From the NCBI GenBank assembly GCA_963565915.1, contig OY751489.1:2666001-2730000 (forward strand): a stretch of DNA of 64,000 bases. Direction: 5' to 3'. Of this stretch, positions 37,652 to 48,292 are shown one piece after another. The notes below the pieces were generated by a model that searched no databases, was not told the origin of the DNA, and saw only the letters and a program-made list of their open reading frames with translations. This stretch comes from Entoloma clypeatum (taxonomy: Eukaryota > Basidiomycota > Agaricomycetes > Agaricales > Entolomataceae). Every line of letters starts with the position of its first letter. Within the stretch, counting starts at the first letter, position 1. The position numbers and the translations under genes were made by a program.

Positions 37652-40600
37652 ATGTCACCCACCCTCGTCATACCCCAGCAACCTCTCAAGTGGGACCATG
37701 CCCCCGACGACCTCACCCGTCTAGCCAAGGAGCTGATCGAAAATGATCGTGCAGCACTGAACAAGGTCGCTGCCCTTTCCTCTAAGAACTGCAACTTCAC
37801 CACCGTAAGACTTTCCACGCGTTTTTTGTATTGTTGCCGGTCCCATCAAAATCAAAATCGTTTCTAGGTCTTTGTGAGCCTTATAACTCGGATCCCCGTC
37901 GTGAGATTATGACAGGCAGCCCCACAGGTCGCACTTGCGGATGCCGAAGCAGCGCTGGACAACGGATCGGAACCGCTTGCCTTTTATCAGAATGTTTCAT
38001 TAAACAAAGAGCTTCGGGACGCCTCTCATGCAGCTGAAGCTCTCATACGCGAATATGGTGTGGAGTCGGCGATGCGTATGGATATCTACCAAGCGAAGCT
38101 CACGGCACAGAAGAACATTCGGAAAACGTGGGATGTATGGAACAGATTGACGGCTGAACAGCGGCGGTTAATGGATAAAATGGTGGGCCCGAGCCATCTT
38201 TGCGTCTTCATTTATCGTCATATAGACGACAGATTTTGGACGGAACCCGTGCAGGCCTCGCCCTTTCACAAAAGAAGAGAACTGAACTGACAGCTCTCAA
38301 GAAAGAGCTTTCTTCCTGTTGTTTGGAGTTCAATGTGAGCGCGTTCCGTTCAACAGCCTGAGCACATCGTTCAACTCTGCCAAGAAAAACTTCAATGAGG
38401 AAAACGTACGTTCGTCAAACTTCTCCGATGGGATGCAGCGAACGGCAACACTGTCATAGGGCTTTGTCACTTTCACTGAAGAGGAGCTTAGGGGAGTGCC
38501 AAAGGATGTCATCTCGGGGTACACAAAACGTGTTACAGAAGACAAGAAAGAGGTGTACGATGTCACATTCAAGACTCCTGATATCTTCCCCATCGTGCGT
38601 TATCCCCTGTGTAGTGCATCTCGTTTCTCAATATGCACAACATTTAGTTCAAATTCGCGGAGAACCCCGAAACTCGCAGACAGGCTCAAGAAGGTCACGA
38701 ATCGCGGCTTCCGAATAATGTCGTGATCCTCAGCAAAATACTTGCACTTCGTCGCCGCATTTCCAAACTTCTCGGTTATCGCAGCTGGTACAGCTATAAA
38801 TATTCGGAGGTTCGCTCACTCACTCTGGCCTTCTAGGGCGGACTATGTGACCGAAGTCAAGATGATTAAATCAGCCAACGGTATTCAAAATGTGAGTTAT
38901 ACTCAAGACCTTAGCGGAGGCCCCTAAAAAAACTCTTGCAGTTCATCAACGATCTCATGGTGAAGCTGCGGCCAGTCGGTTTCAAAGAACGGGAAGTTCT
39001 CATCGCTCTGAAAAAGAAAGAGCATCAAGAGAAAGGTCTTCCCTTTGACGGGCAGCTTTACATATGGGATTATCGCTATTACGATCGCAAGTACATTGAA
39101 GAAACACTTCATCTGGACGATTCGCTCGTCAAGGAGTACTTTCCAGTATCGGTAGTCGTTCCAACAATTCTGTCAATGTACCAGCAACTACTCGGAGTTC
39201 GCTTTGAAGAAGTCAAGGACGCTTCAAAATGGCATCCAGGTTCACGGCATCTATTTATACATCTCGAGTGGTCTGATCGATCTGTTGGCTTTAGATGTCC
39301 AGGTATTTGCTGTTTGGGAAAAAGAAGCACGAGATCACACAGGTTTCGTAGGATATTGCTATCTCGACCTCTTCCCGCGTGGTGCGTCAGCCTCGCCAGC
39401 CCGAGAAGTCTGTCTTTCTTATCTACTTGCTACTGTCAGAATCCAAATACTCTCATGCGGCCGTGTGGCCTTTGATTCAAGGTTACAGTTTACCTTTCAC
39501 CAGGCGCAGTTATCCCGTCACGGCCATGGTCGCGAATCTGGCAAAACCAACTCCAGAGAAACCGGCTCTGATGAGACACGAGGATGTTGTCACTTTCTTC
39601 CACGAAATGGGGCACGTTTTCCATGGTTTGCTGAGTAGGACACAGTTTGCGCGTTTCCATGGCACAAGGTATGTCTGCATGACGAAAATCTTCGCAACAC
39701 CACTAAGAATCATCTTTGTTTAGTGTCGCAAGGGACTTCGTTGAGGCACCGTCCCAAATGTTGGAGAACTGGTGAGCTGCTTCTTTGCTCTTCGAATCCA
39801 GACAACGTTGAGGACCAAATCGCAGGTGCTGGCATCCCGAGATTCTCAAGAAGATGTCTAGTCATTATCAGACTCAAAAGCCCCTTTCACCAGAGCTCAT
39901 CGAAAAGATTATTGAGAGGTTTGTTGTTGCTCTGTCCTAGATTGTCCGTGACTCATTTTGTCTTTCGCAGCCGTCATGTGAATGTTGGCCTTTTTTACCT
40001 CCGCCAGCTGTTCTTTGCCAAGTTCGACCTTCACGTACATACGGATCAAGGTAGAATACCCCCAGGAAATGCTTGATTGTTGTTTCCTGACTGGTCCGCG
40101 CAGATGATACGAACTACACCAAATTATGGAACATAATGCGGGAGGAAATATCACTGGTCAAGGCAGAAAAGCCGTGCCCCGGTCAAGGTAAGAAATTGAC
40201 AGTAGGACGGCCAAGTACTGATACATATTCCCAGGAACCTTTGGACATCTCACTGGAGGATACGACGCTGGATACTATGGGCAAGTTTATACAGCTCAGA
40301 CGATGATGAAAGTGATTCAACTTGCAGTCGGCTTTTCCAGATATATATATTCCCTCGTCTTTGCAGCAGATATGTATGGTACGCATATCAGATGGCGTCA
40401 CACGTTTACGATCAGCGCTGACGTGCGATCTTCTCTGTTCAGCCACCGTATTCAAAGTTGCTCCGCTCGATCCTATGCGTGGTAAATATTATCGCGACAA
40501 GATCCTCAGACCTGGAGGCAGTCAAGAGGAGTTGGATTCTCTCAAGGTACTACATGATGAATGCTGTCTTTCTTAAGCCCAGCTTGCGACTATTTCATAC

Positions 40601-40683
40601 AGGACTACCTTGGACGGCCCCCCAGCAATGAGGCATTTATGAAGCAAATATTCGGATCTCCGACCGCGAGCAGTGCCCTGTGA
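37652..40683 (+). CDS. PRD1-like: M3 metallopeptidase (saccharolysin/thimet oligopeptidase family), copy 1
   Basis: Zinc oligopeptidase cutting short peptides in cytosol or mitochondria. The zinc site is intact: VVTFFHEMGHVFHGLLS (HExxH) and the downstream Glu in DFVEAPSQMLENW. Other family blocks: ESAMRMDIYQAKLTAQ, LDGTRAGLALS, KNFNEENGFVTF, GVPKDVISGYTKRV, WADYVTEVKMIKSANG, GLPFDGQLYIWDYRYY, VVVPTILSMYQQLLGVRFEE, and the substrate-binding FGHLTGGYDAGYYGY near the C-terminus. It has some fifteen short introns, including a 6-nt exon at 37868-37873 and a GC-AG intron starting near 40280. An in-frame ATG at 37475 would add 59 Arg-rich residues that look like a mitochondrial presequence. A close paralogue follows at 41520. 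Confidence 0.9.
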
Positions 40684-41519
40684 AGGAAAGGCAATCAGTC
40701 ATGCTGTCGTCGCACGCATATTTTGTTTCCCTTATGTAACATTCCTCGCCCAGAGGCAATTCTTGTGTTTTCACCAGCGACATCGTACAGTGACATGTCA
40801 TACACGTATCCAAATACCCAATTCGTGAGCAACGCCTTTCATTGGGAACAAAGTCACCTGTCCGTTTCGACCTATACCTCTCACTATTACTTACTAGTAC
40901 TCGTCCCCGAAAGCATCCATGATCGCAAGTACGTGGCTTCTGTAATCGCCGTCTGAAATCAAAAGCAGCTTCTGCCAGTCCTTGCTTGTGCTTTGTGCCG
41001 CGTGAGTTTTGCTTCCTCGGCTCGATATTAGCCCAGTTGTTTAAAACTTTGATTCCGTGGACGGGAGGCATCCAGTAAGTTCAAAGTTGTGACCTGGTGC
41101 TGAGAAACGAGATTTGCTTCAAACCGGTCATTGTCGGGAGCTATCATTTACATTGGACAGGAAATCCCATTGGAGACCTAGTTGATGGGGCCATAGTAAG
41201 TTTCAAGTTGTGCGCTGTGGAGCACGACAATAGGCGATCCAAATCCCTCCTTCCAGATCATGGATAATGGTACTTAACCGCAGTACCGCACCTGTTGGAA
41301 TCATCCACCAGACTGTTATGTACACATCTGCGAACCCCAGAACAACAACCGAGCTGGCATCTCAGGTCATATAATGCGAACTCCGCGTGAGCTTGCGCCC
41401 TCTTGCACCACATGTTGTTTCCACCGTATCACCTGGACGGAGCAAGCCCATTAAGATTCGCCCGCGACAGTCGGGTTCCGCCTCTTTCTTCAAGTTGTCC
41501 TTCCCCCGCCCCACCTCAC
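40684..41519. other. Spacer between the duplicated peptidase genes
   Basis: About 840 bp with no supported gene. A short block near 40809-40828 (CCAAATACCCAATTC...) recurs after copy 2 at 44650-44668, suggesting that some 3' flank was carried along in the duplication. An in-frame ATG at 41412 upstream of copy 2 is noted under that gene. Confidence 0.45.
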
Positions 41520-44500
41520 ATGTCCCCCACCCCACCCCAGCAACCTCTCAAATGGGACCACAACCCCGACGATATCACCCATCTTGCCAAAGAACTGGTC
41601 GATAACGATCGCGCAACTCTGGATAAGGCCGCTGCCCTTTCCTCCGAGGACTGCAACTTCACCACGGTAATATTCGCGGCGCGTTTTTTGGCCCGCTTAT
41701 CGTTTTCATTCTAGGTCTTTGTGAGTACCGACTGGATCCCCATGTCATGATATGAAAACAGACGGCCCAATAGGTCGCACTAGCAGATGCCGAAGCAGCT
41801 TTGGAGAACGGATTGGAACCGCTCACATTTTACAAGAATGTTTCACCAAACAAAGAGCTTCGAGATGCCTCGAATGCAGCTGAGACTTTCGTTCAGGATT
41901 ATCGTGTGGAGTCGGCGATGCGTATGGATGTCTACCAGGCAAAGCTTACCGCACAGGAGAGCGTCAGGAGAGCGTCGGATGTATGGAACAAACTAACGAC
42001 CGAACAGCGGCGGTTAATAGACATAATGGTCAGCTCAAGCCCAGTTCATCTCTTCAGTCATTCTTAATCAGAGAACAGATTCTGGATGGAACTCGTGCAG
42101 GCCTCGCCCTCTCAGAAGAGAAGAGAACCGACTTGACAGCCCTCAAGAAAGAGCTTTCTTCGTGTTGTCTCGAGTTCGATGTGAGCGTGTCCTGACTAAC
42201 AGCTTCAGCACATCCTTTAACTTTGCCAAGAAAAACTTCAACGAGGAAAACGTACGTTTGTTGAACTCCACAAAAGTAACATGTCATTGAATTACTGTAT
42301 CAGGGTTTTGTCACTGTCACTGGAGAGGAGCTTAAGGGAGTGTCAAAGGATGTCATTTCGGGGTACAAAAAACGTGTTACCGAGGACGGCAAGGAAGTGT
42401 ACGATGTCACTTTCCAGACACCTGATATCTCTCCTGTTGTGAGTCATCCATCAGTCATGGTAACTGTCATTTCTCGAACTGCACGATGTCAGCTCAAACT
42501 TGCGGAGAACCCTGAAACTCGGAGACGGGCTCTGGAGGCTCGGGATTCACGACTTCAGAATAACGTCGTGACCCTCAGCAAAATCTTCGCACTTCGTCGC
42601 CGTATTTCCGATATCCTTGGCTATCGCAGCTGGTACCCGTACTATTATTTGATGCCAGAGTTCCTGACTTGATAGGATCTTGTAGGGCGGACTATGTTAC
42701 CGAGATCAAGATGATAAAATCTGCCAATGGTGTCCAAGATGTGAGTTCATGCCAGGCCTTGTGGGATACCGATAATGAAAACGGATCACAGTTTCTCGAC
42801 AACCTGTTAATGAAGCTACGCCCCGCCGGTCTTAAGGAGCGGGACGCTCTCATTTCTCTCAAAAAGAGAGAGCATCACGAAAAAGGCCTTCCTTTTGACG
42901 GCCAGCTTTACACCTGGGATCATAGCTATTACGATCACAAGTACACTGAGGAGAAACTTGGTATTGACGTTTCGCTTATCAAGGAATATTTTCCAGAGGC
43001 AGTCGTCGTTCCGACGATTCTGTCGATGTATCAGAAGTTGCTTGGGGTTCGATTTGAAGAAGTTAAGGACGCTTCAAAATGGCATCCAGGTCAGCAGCAT
43101 TTCTTGATATTTTTATTGGCTTATTGGCGCCTTTAGACGTCCAGGTCTTTGCTGTTTGGGACAAAGATGCGCGAGATGACACAGGCTTCAGAGATATTGC
43201 TATCTCGACCTCTTCCCGCGTGGTACGTCAACCTCGTCTGACTCAAGTTGAACATTCCCCCTTATCTATTTAGAATTCAAATACTCTCACGCGGCCATGT
43301 GGCCGTTGATTCAGGGATACAGCCTACCTTCCACGAGGCGCAACTATCCTGTCATGGCTATGGTTGCGAATCTAGCGAAACCAACTCCAGAGAAACCGGC
43401 CTTAATGAGACACACCGATGTCGTCACTTTCTTCCATGAAATGGGGCACGTTTTCCATGGTCTGCTGAGTAGGACAGAGTATGGGCGCTTTCATGGCACA
43501 AAGTACCTTTTGACTTCAAGTCGTTTGTAGTATTGCCACACTAAAGAGTGCCCATCCTATTTAGCGTTGCGTTAGACTTTGGCGAGGCGCCGTCCCAAAT
43601 GTTGGAGAACTGGTAGGCTGCCTTCCTTTTTTTTGATGATCTTTGACAATGTTATGCATAAATTGAAAGGTGTTGGGACCCCAAGATTCTCGAGATGATC
43701 TCCAGTCATTACGAGACCCAAAAGCCGCTTTCACCAGACCTCATTGAAAAGCTCATCAAGAGGTTGATTCGCTGCTCTGAGTTGTTTTGTCGCGTCTTTA
43801 CCCTCTTTCCCAGCCGTTACGTGAATCATGGACTCTTTCAACTCCAGCAACTGTTCTTTGCCAAGTTTGATCTTCAGGTGCACACCATTCAAGGTAGAGA
43901 TGCTCTAAGAACTGGATGGAAGCCATCGCATCCTGATTCGCTTGTGCAGATGATACTGATTACACCAAGTTGTGGAATGTCATGAGAGAGGAGATATCAC
44001 TGTTCAAGCCAGGAAAGATGCTACCTGGTCAAAGTAAGTAACACTTTTTTTTGGCTTAGGAGTCTGTATATGCAAATTTCATACATACACCCAGGTGCCT
44101 TCGGACATCTCATTGGATATGACGTTGGATACTATGGGCGAGTTGATCGAATGTTGAGAGTGATCGTACTCGAACTAAAAAAAAAAATTCCAGATATTTA
44201 TATTCCCTCGTCTTTGCAGCAGATATGTATGGTACGCGTACAAAATCTGCAGATACACTTACAACCAGTGCCCACATGTCATCTTTCCTCTTCAGCGACC
44301 GTGTTCAGAGGCGCTCCACTCGATCCTGTCCGTGGTAAACATTACCGGGACAAGATCCTTCGACCTGGAGCTAGCCAAGACGAGCTTGATACCCTCAAGG
44401 TGCGCTCTACTGCTACCAGTCTCTTTTTTTTTGGTAATCTGAGCATCCTTCATACAGGACTTCCTTGGGCGACCCCCCTGTAACGAGGCATTCATGGAGC

Positions 44501-44538
44501 AAGTCTTCGGGTCACTGAACCCTGGCAATGCCCCATGA
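41520..44538 (+). pseudogene. PRD1-like: M3 metallopeptidase, copy 2, with an apparent one-base deletion
   Basis: Tandem paralogue of the preceding gene with the same exon layout, including the 6-nt exon (41715-41720) and a GC-AG type intron near 44139. The zinc motif FFHEMGHVFHGLLS and DFGEAPSQMLENW remain. However, in the exon at about 43140-43222 the sequence TTCAGAGATATTGC aligns with TTCGTAGGATATTGC of copy 1, one base shorter; the frame then reads FRDIAIST instead of VGYCYLDLFPR and hits a stop at 43271-43273, while the next exon needs the original phase. The GGYDAGYYG motif of copy 1 also lacks one Gly here (IGYDVGYYG). The gene is therefore a probable recent pseudogene, unless the missing base is a sequencing error. 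An upstream in-frame ATG exists at 41412. Confidence 0.75.
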
Positions 44539-44678
44539 AAGACATGCTGCTATTATTACGCATGTTGTTGGCCTGTGTAACACAAAAAACCAAATTTGAG
44601 CTTGAAACAATTCATCATCAGCTCAGCCGAGAGTGAATAATATACAGTGTCTAAATACCCAATTCTAAGCCAGCAGGT

Positions 44679-46933
44679 TCAAGAAAGAAGCATGGAAGAA
44701 ACTTTGGTAGCCTCATCTGGTTCGTCGTCATCGTCTCCGTCATCGTCATCAAGCGCAGCTCCAACCACCCTGTCCATGACAGGGCCAAGAGCCTTCCCTT
44801 TGCCATCTCTATCTCTCTCCTGATCATCCCTGGCCATCTCGTCCCGCATGACTTTGACGTCTTGGTCGACCTTGGGTGCGACCCTGTCGATGCCGGCTTT
44901 TGCGAGCGAGACGGGTCTGCGTTGGGTGGAAAGGTGGGCGGAGCGTCGAGGTGGGCGCTTGAGTCTGCGACGGGCGACCTGACATCGATGATTTTTGGTG
45001 GTTGGAGGGAGTTTGCAGGCAAGAAAGAACGAAGCACGTACCATGACCGGGACAGAGCATTTCTGGAAAGATGACTGATTGTTAGGTCGCCGAGAATGAT
45101 ATGACGAGAGGGGACTAACCTGAATGAGATAATGGGATGTGGAGCCGAGGAGGATCCTGTGATGTATAAAGAGTCATGCGAATGGGATTGTGGGTCGAAA
45201 CGCACCCTTTCAGTTTACCCAACCCACGCGACCCTACGATGACCATAGTCGGCTCATGATAGTCCACAATGTCTATCAAAGGACGGGATGAAGGAGGTGA
45301 AGAAGAGGATGAATGGGTCTCGCCTCACCAAGCAGCATGTGCCGCGCATTCTTCGCGTGCCAGGCTTGACATGATACGGTAACGTGCAGCTTCGTGCGTT
45401 GAAGAAGGCTCGTGGCTTGTCGGACCAGGATGTATGCCAAGCCTTGGCGCTGAATTTTTTTTGGAATAAATACCACCGTCAGACCCGAGCCCGGGCCTCG
45501 AGGCGTTACTTGTATATATAAAGGAACAGCCCACCTCTTGCTGGCTTCTCAGTTTTATCGTGCGATCCGCCGCGTTTGGGACAGGTGGATCCACTGAAGA
45601 AAGAGAATGAGTGAGTGGGGTATGTAAGACGCTTTCGTTGCTCACCTTTGGACTCATTCTCAGTGACGGTCACGATCAACAGGTCGTCACCATCGCGCAA
45701 GACGGTGCCGATGGCCCACTCCATCGCATAGCGACTCTCTTCACTCAGATCGCTCGCGAGGAGATACTTGCGCTTCCTCCTCTCGCCCAGCTTGGCGGCG
45801 GGGTCGCCCTGGGTGATGTTGATGGTACACCGATCCCGCTGGAAGATGGGGCGGGCGGTCTGGAAGGACAGTGGCTCGTGGTTCTTGACGGACTTGCGGC
45901 GGCGAGTGCTGGTGCTCTTCTTGCCTCGACCGAGGCCGCCGGAGTTGAGGGTGGAGGGAAAGTAGGGCTCGGGGGGCACGACGACATTGACACCCTCGCC
46001 GAGTGGGTCGGGATCGACGTCACCGTCGAGATCGCCGCCGCCGGTAGCTTCGGTGGGGGCGATGATGGCGTTGTGAGAGGTGTTGCGCGAGGTGACAGAG
46101 TCGAGGAAGTCGTCGTCGGACCAGTCATCGTCCTCTGTCTCGTCGCCGACGGTTTCGTCACCGGAGTCGTCGGTGAAGGCGGTAGCGCGGGGTGGAATGG
46201 AGGCTGAATCGGAAAGATCGGCGTCGGAGTGGGTGAGGGGGATGGGCTGGGGAGCGGGCGAGGGGTCACGGTAGCGAAGGCGGCGGAAGGAGAAGGGGGA
46301 GTAGGAGCGGGCACGAGAGCGGCTGCGGGAGGCGTCGTCGTCGTCGGGCAGCGCTTGGGAGACGGACTTGACGGGGAAGGACTTGTCCAAGGAGCGGCCA
46401 CGGGACTCCCTCTCTTCGACGGAGTTTGGGGTCGAGGGGCCCTCGCGGGTGCTAGTGCGTGAGAGGGAAAAGCCACCCATCATGGAGCTGAGGGACTTTG
46501 TGAAGGAGGCCGAGGAGGAGCTGCGGGCGACAAGGTCGGGGGCCTTGAGGGACGGAGAATACAGCGTGGGAATCTGCGGGGACGCTGTGCGGTCGAGGGC
46601 ATTCTGGGCGGGATCTGTGTCATGGCTCTGGAAGGTGGAGGTCAGTAAGGCGGAGCGACGTTTGAAGCTGGAAGATCTGGTCAAGGAGGACAACGAGTCG
46701 CTGGTCGATGGGCGAGATGCTCGTGGGCGGCCAGCGTTCGTCGCCGGGAGGGAGACTGTGGACGAGAGGGGAGACGACTGGACACTGCTGGCGGGGCTGG
46801 TGTGGGGGGCGTCAGTGGGGACGCCCTCTCTGATCTGGTTGCTGATGGAGGCGGCGAGGCTGGGGAGGGGGCTGGAGGAGATGGGTCGGGAGATGTACGC
46901 CGTCCAGCTGCGACGCTTGGAGGGAGTGTCCAT
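44679..46933 (-). CDS. Universal stress protein (UspA family) with long disordered N-terminus
   Basis: Start ATG 46933. The first 380 or so residues are Ser/Pro/Arg-rich and disordered, with acidic runs (DETEDDDWSDDDF); such regions are usually phosphorylated. The USP domain follows: RKRKYLLASDLSEESRYAMEW, AIGTVLRDGDDLLIVTV, then exons with LRSQQE, LHVTVSCQAWHAKNARHMLL, IVDYHEPTMVIVGSRGLGKL and GILLGSTSHYLIQKCSVPVMV. These last blocks contain the full G-2x-G-9x-G-S/T ATP-binding signature (GSRGLGKLKGILLGST), so it is of the ATP-binding type. A charged tail with a run of aspartates ends at TGA 44681-44679. Five or so introns at the 3' half. Function in stress response is by family only. It converges with peptidase copy 2, 140 bp away. 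Confidence 0.88.
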
Positions 46934-48290
46934 AGCAAGATGGGAAGAACAAGAAAAAAAGATATAAATTCGTCATCAACATAACAATTCTTGGCAAAAA
47001 CCGTGTCACATAAATCTATGTACCACCTCGCAGAGCTCAACCATCCCATCTTCATTTGTAAGATCCCCGAGCGACGGAAGCGGTCTATGGATAAACTTTG
47101 CTACATCCCCGAGCGATGGAAGCGGTCTATGGGTAGGCTATGGTGTATTTTCTGCACAAAAAATCAACCTCATCGCGCACCTTGGTTTTCGCCATCGCAA
47201 TCGCGTCTGTACTCCGTGGGTGCTGCGTTTTCATCGCCTCTGAGATCAGGATGGCGGTGAGTCCTTGGTGCGCTTTGGTGGCGTCGGACGCATTCCCGAA
47301 GAGCGAGGGGAAACGTCGATGGGAGGTTCTGGCGCACCTAGTGTTCCCATACTCCCATCCTAATCAGGCTGGGACGACACCGTGTGTGGCCCTGCCTCAC
47401 CTCAACATCACGATTTGATGGTATTATAAACCTGTGAAAGGGGGGGGGGTTACACAGGCCTGTAGACCTAGAACGCGCCTGAACTCACACACTGCCAATA
47501 ATTGTTGATATAACTCAAATATTACCTGTTGAGAAGAGTCCCTCAGGTGCTCCGACATTTTCACACCTGCCCATCACATGCATCACATGTCATGAGGGGT
47601 GATCAACACCCATCAACAAAACTTTCCCTGATCGGGCACTGCCGCGCCCTGTTGCTTGGCTACTGCGCGCTTGCTGTCATGCATGATGATCTCAATAATT
47701 TCACCATCCCTTCATCTTTTTCCATAGTTTCTTCTTTGTATCCCAAGGTACTATCAATATATAGTGTTTCTTTGAGGTAGATAACCCTACAATGGCCCTG
47801 TAGGCTGTCTATGAGATATATAGTATAGATAGAGCATCTTGCCATCCCTCATCATCAGAGGGCTCTGATCATTGTTTCTAGGGCACATAACTGATGTAAT
47901 ATAGAGAGAGTACATGTGGGAAGAGGTAGAGGAAGAGAGAAGGAGAACCAGCCCTCAAAAAAGCGCACATCTGAGGAGGAGGAGAACTACCTTCCCAGCA
48001 ATATAGATGTGGCCAGAATGCATCCCCAACAGTCCCCAGCAATGTATGGAGGTCCTCTGATGAAGATATAGGCCTGTGCCTTGAGTTGAAGTGAGTGACA
48101 AATGCATAAAGGTCATAGTGGGGCAGGAGGAGAACATACCTGCTGAAAGGTGATCTGGGCAGTATTTCCATAGGCCCTATTGGTGAAAAAGGCCTGTATA
48201 TGCATAGGATTAGGGCTACAGTGTCATATATGCCTCGGAGCAATGGGGAGATGACGAAAAAAATCGAATATGTAGATTGGTGTAGGTGCT
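46934..48290. other. Gene-poor DNA leading into the repeat island
   Basis: No gene can be supported. It contains a two-copy tandem repeat (listed separately), a run of nine G at 47441-47449, and on the minus strand at 47878-48290 an open but unrecognised stretch with RYVLLLPHYDLYAFVTHFNS, which ends where the first Tc1 element is inserted and may be part of a disrupted gene or older repeat. Confidence 0.4.
47063..47132 (+). repeat. Two-copy tandem repeat, 42-bp period
   Basis: A 28-nt block beginning ATCCCCGAGCGACGGAAGCG at 47063-47090 recurs at 47105-47132 with a single C/T difference. No further copies are seen and no function is apparent. Confidence 0.8.
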
Positions 48291-48292
48291 TA

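Noticed and set aside
37309..37818. Minus-strand open frame of 169 codons
   Set aside because: It overlaps the first exon of the peptidase on the other strand and has no motif.
38329..38350. A 22-nt intron in peptidase copy 1
   Set aside because: Taking the intron to the CCAAG acceptor some 30 bases further gives a normal length and the family motif EFNKNFNEEN.
45611..46207. Plus-strand open frame of 198 codons opposite the stress protein
   Set aside because: It is the antisense of GC-rich, serine-rich coding DNA on the minus strand; the sense frame has a USP domain.
46368..46967. Plus-strand open frame of 199 codons
   Set aside because: Antisense shadow of the disordered N-terminus of the universal stress protein.
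47063..47132. Possible CRISPR-like array
   Set aside because: Only two copies of a 28-nt block in a eukaryotic genome; a simple tandem duplication.
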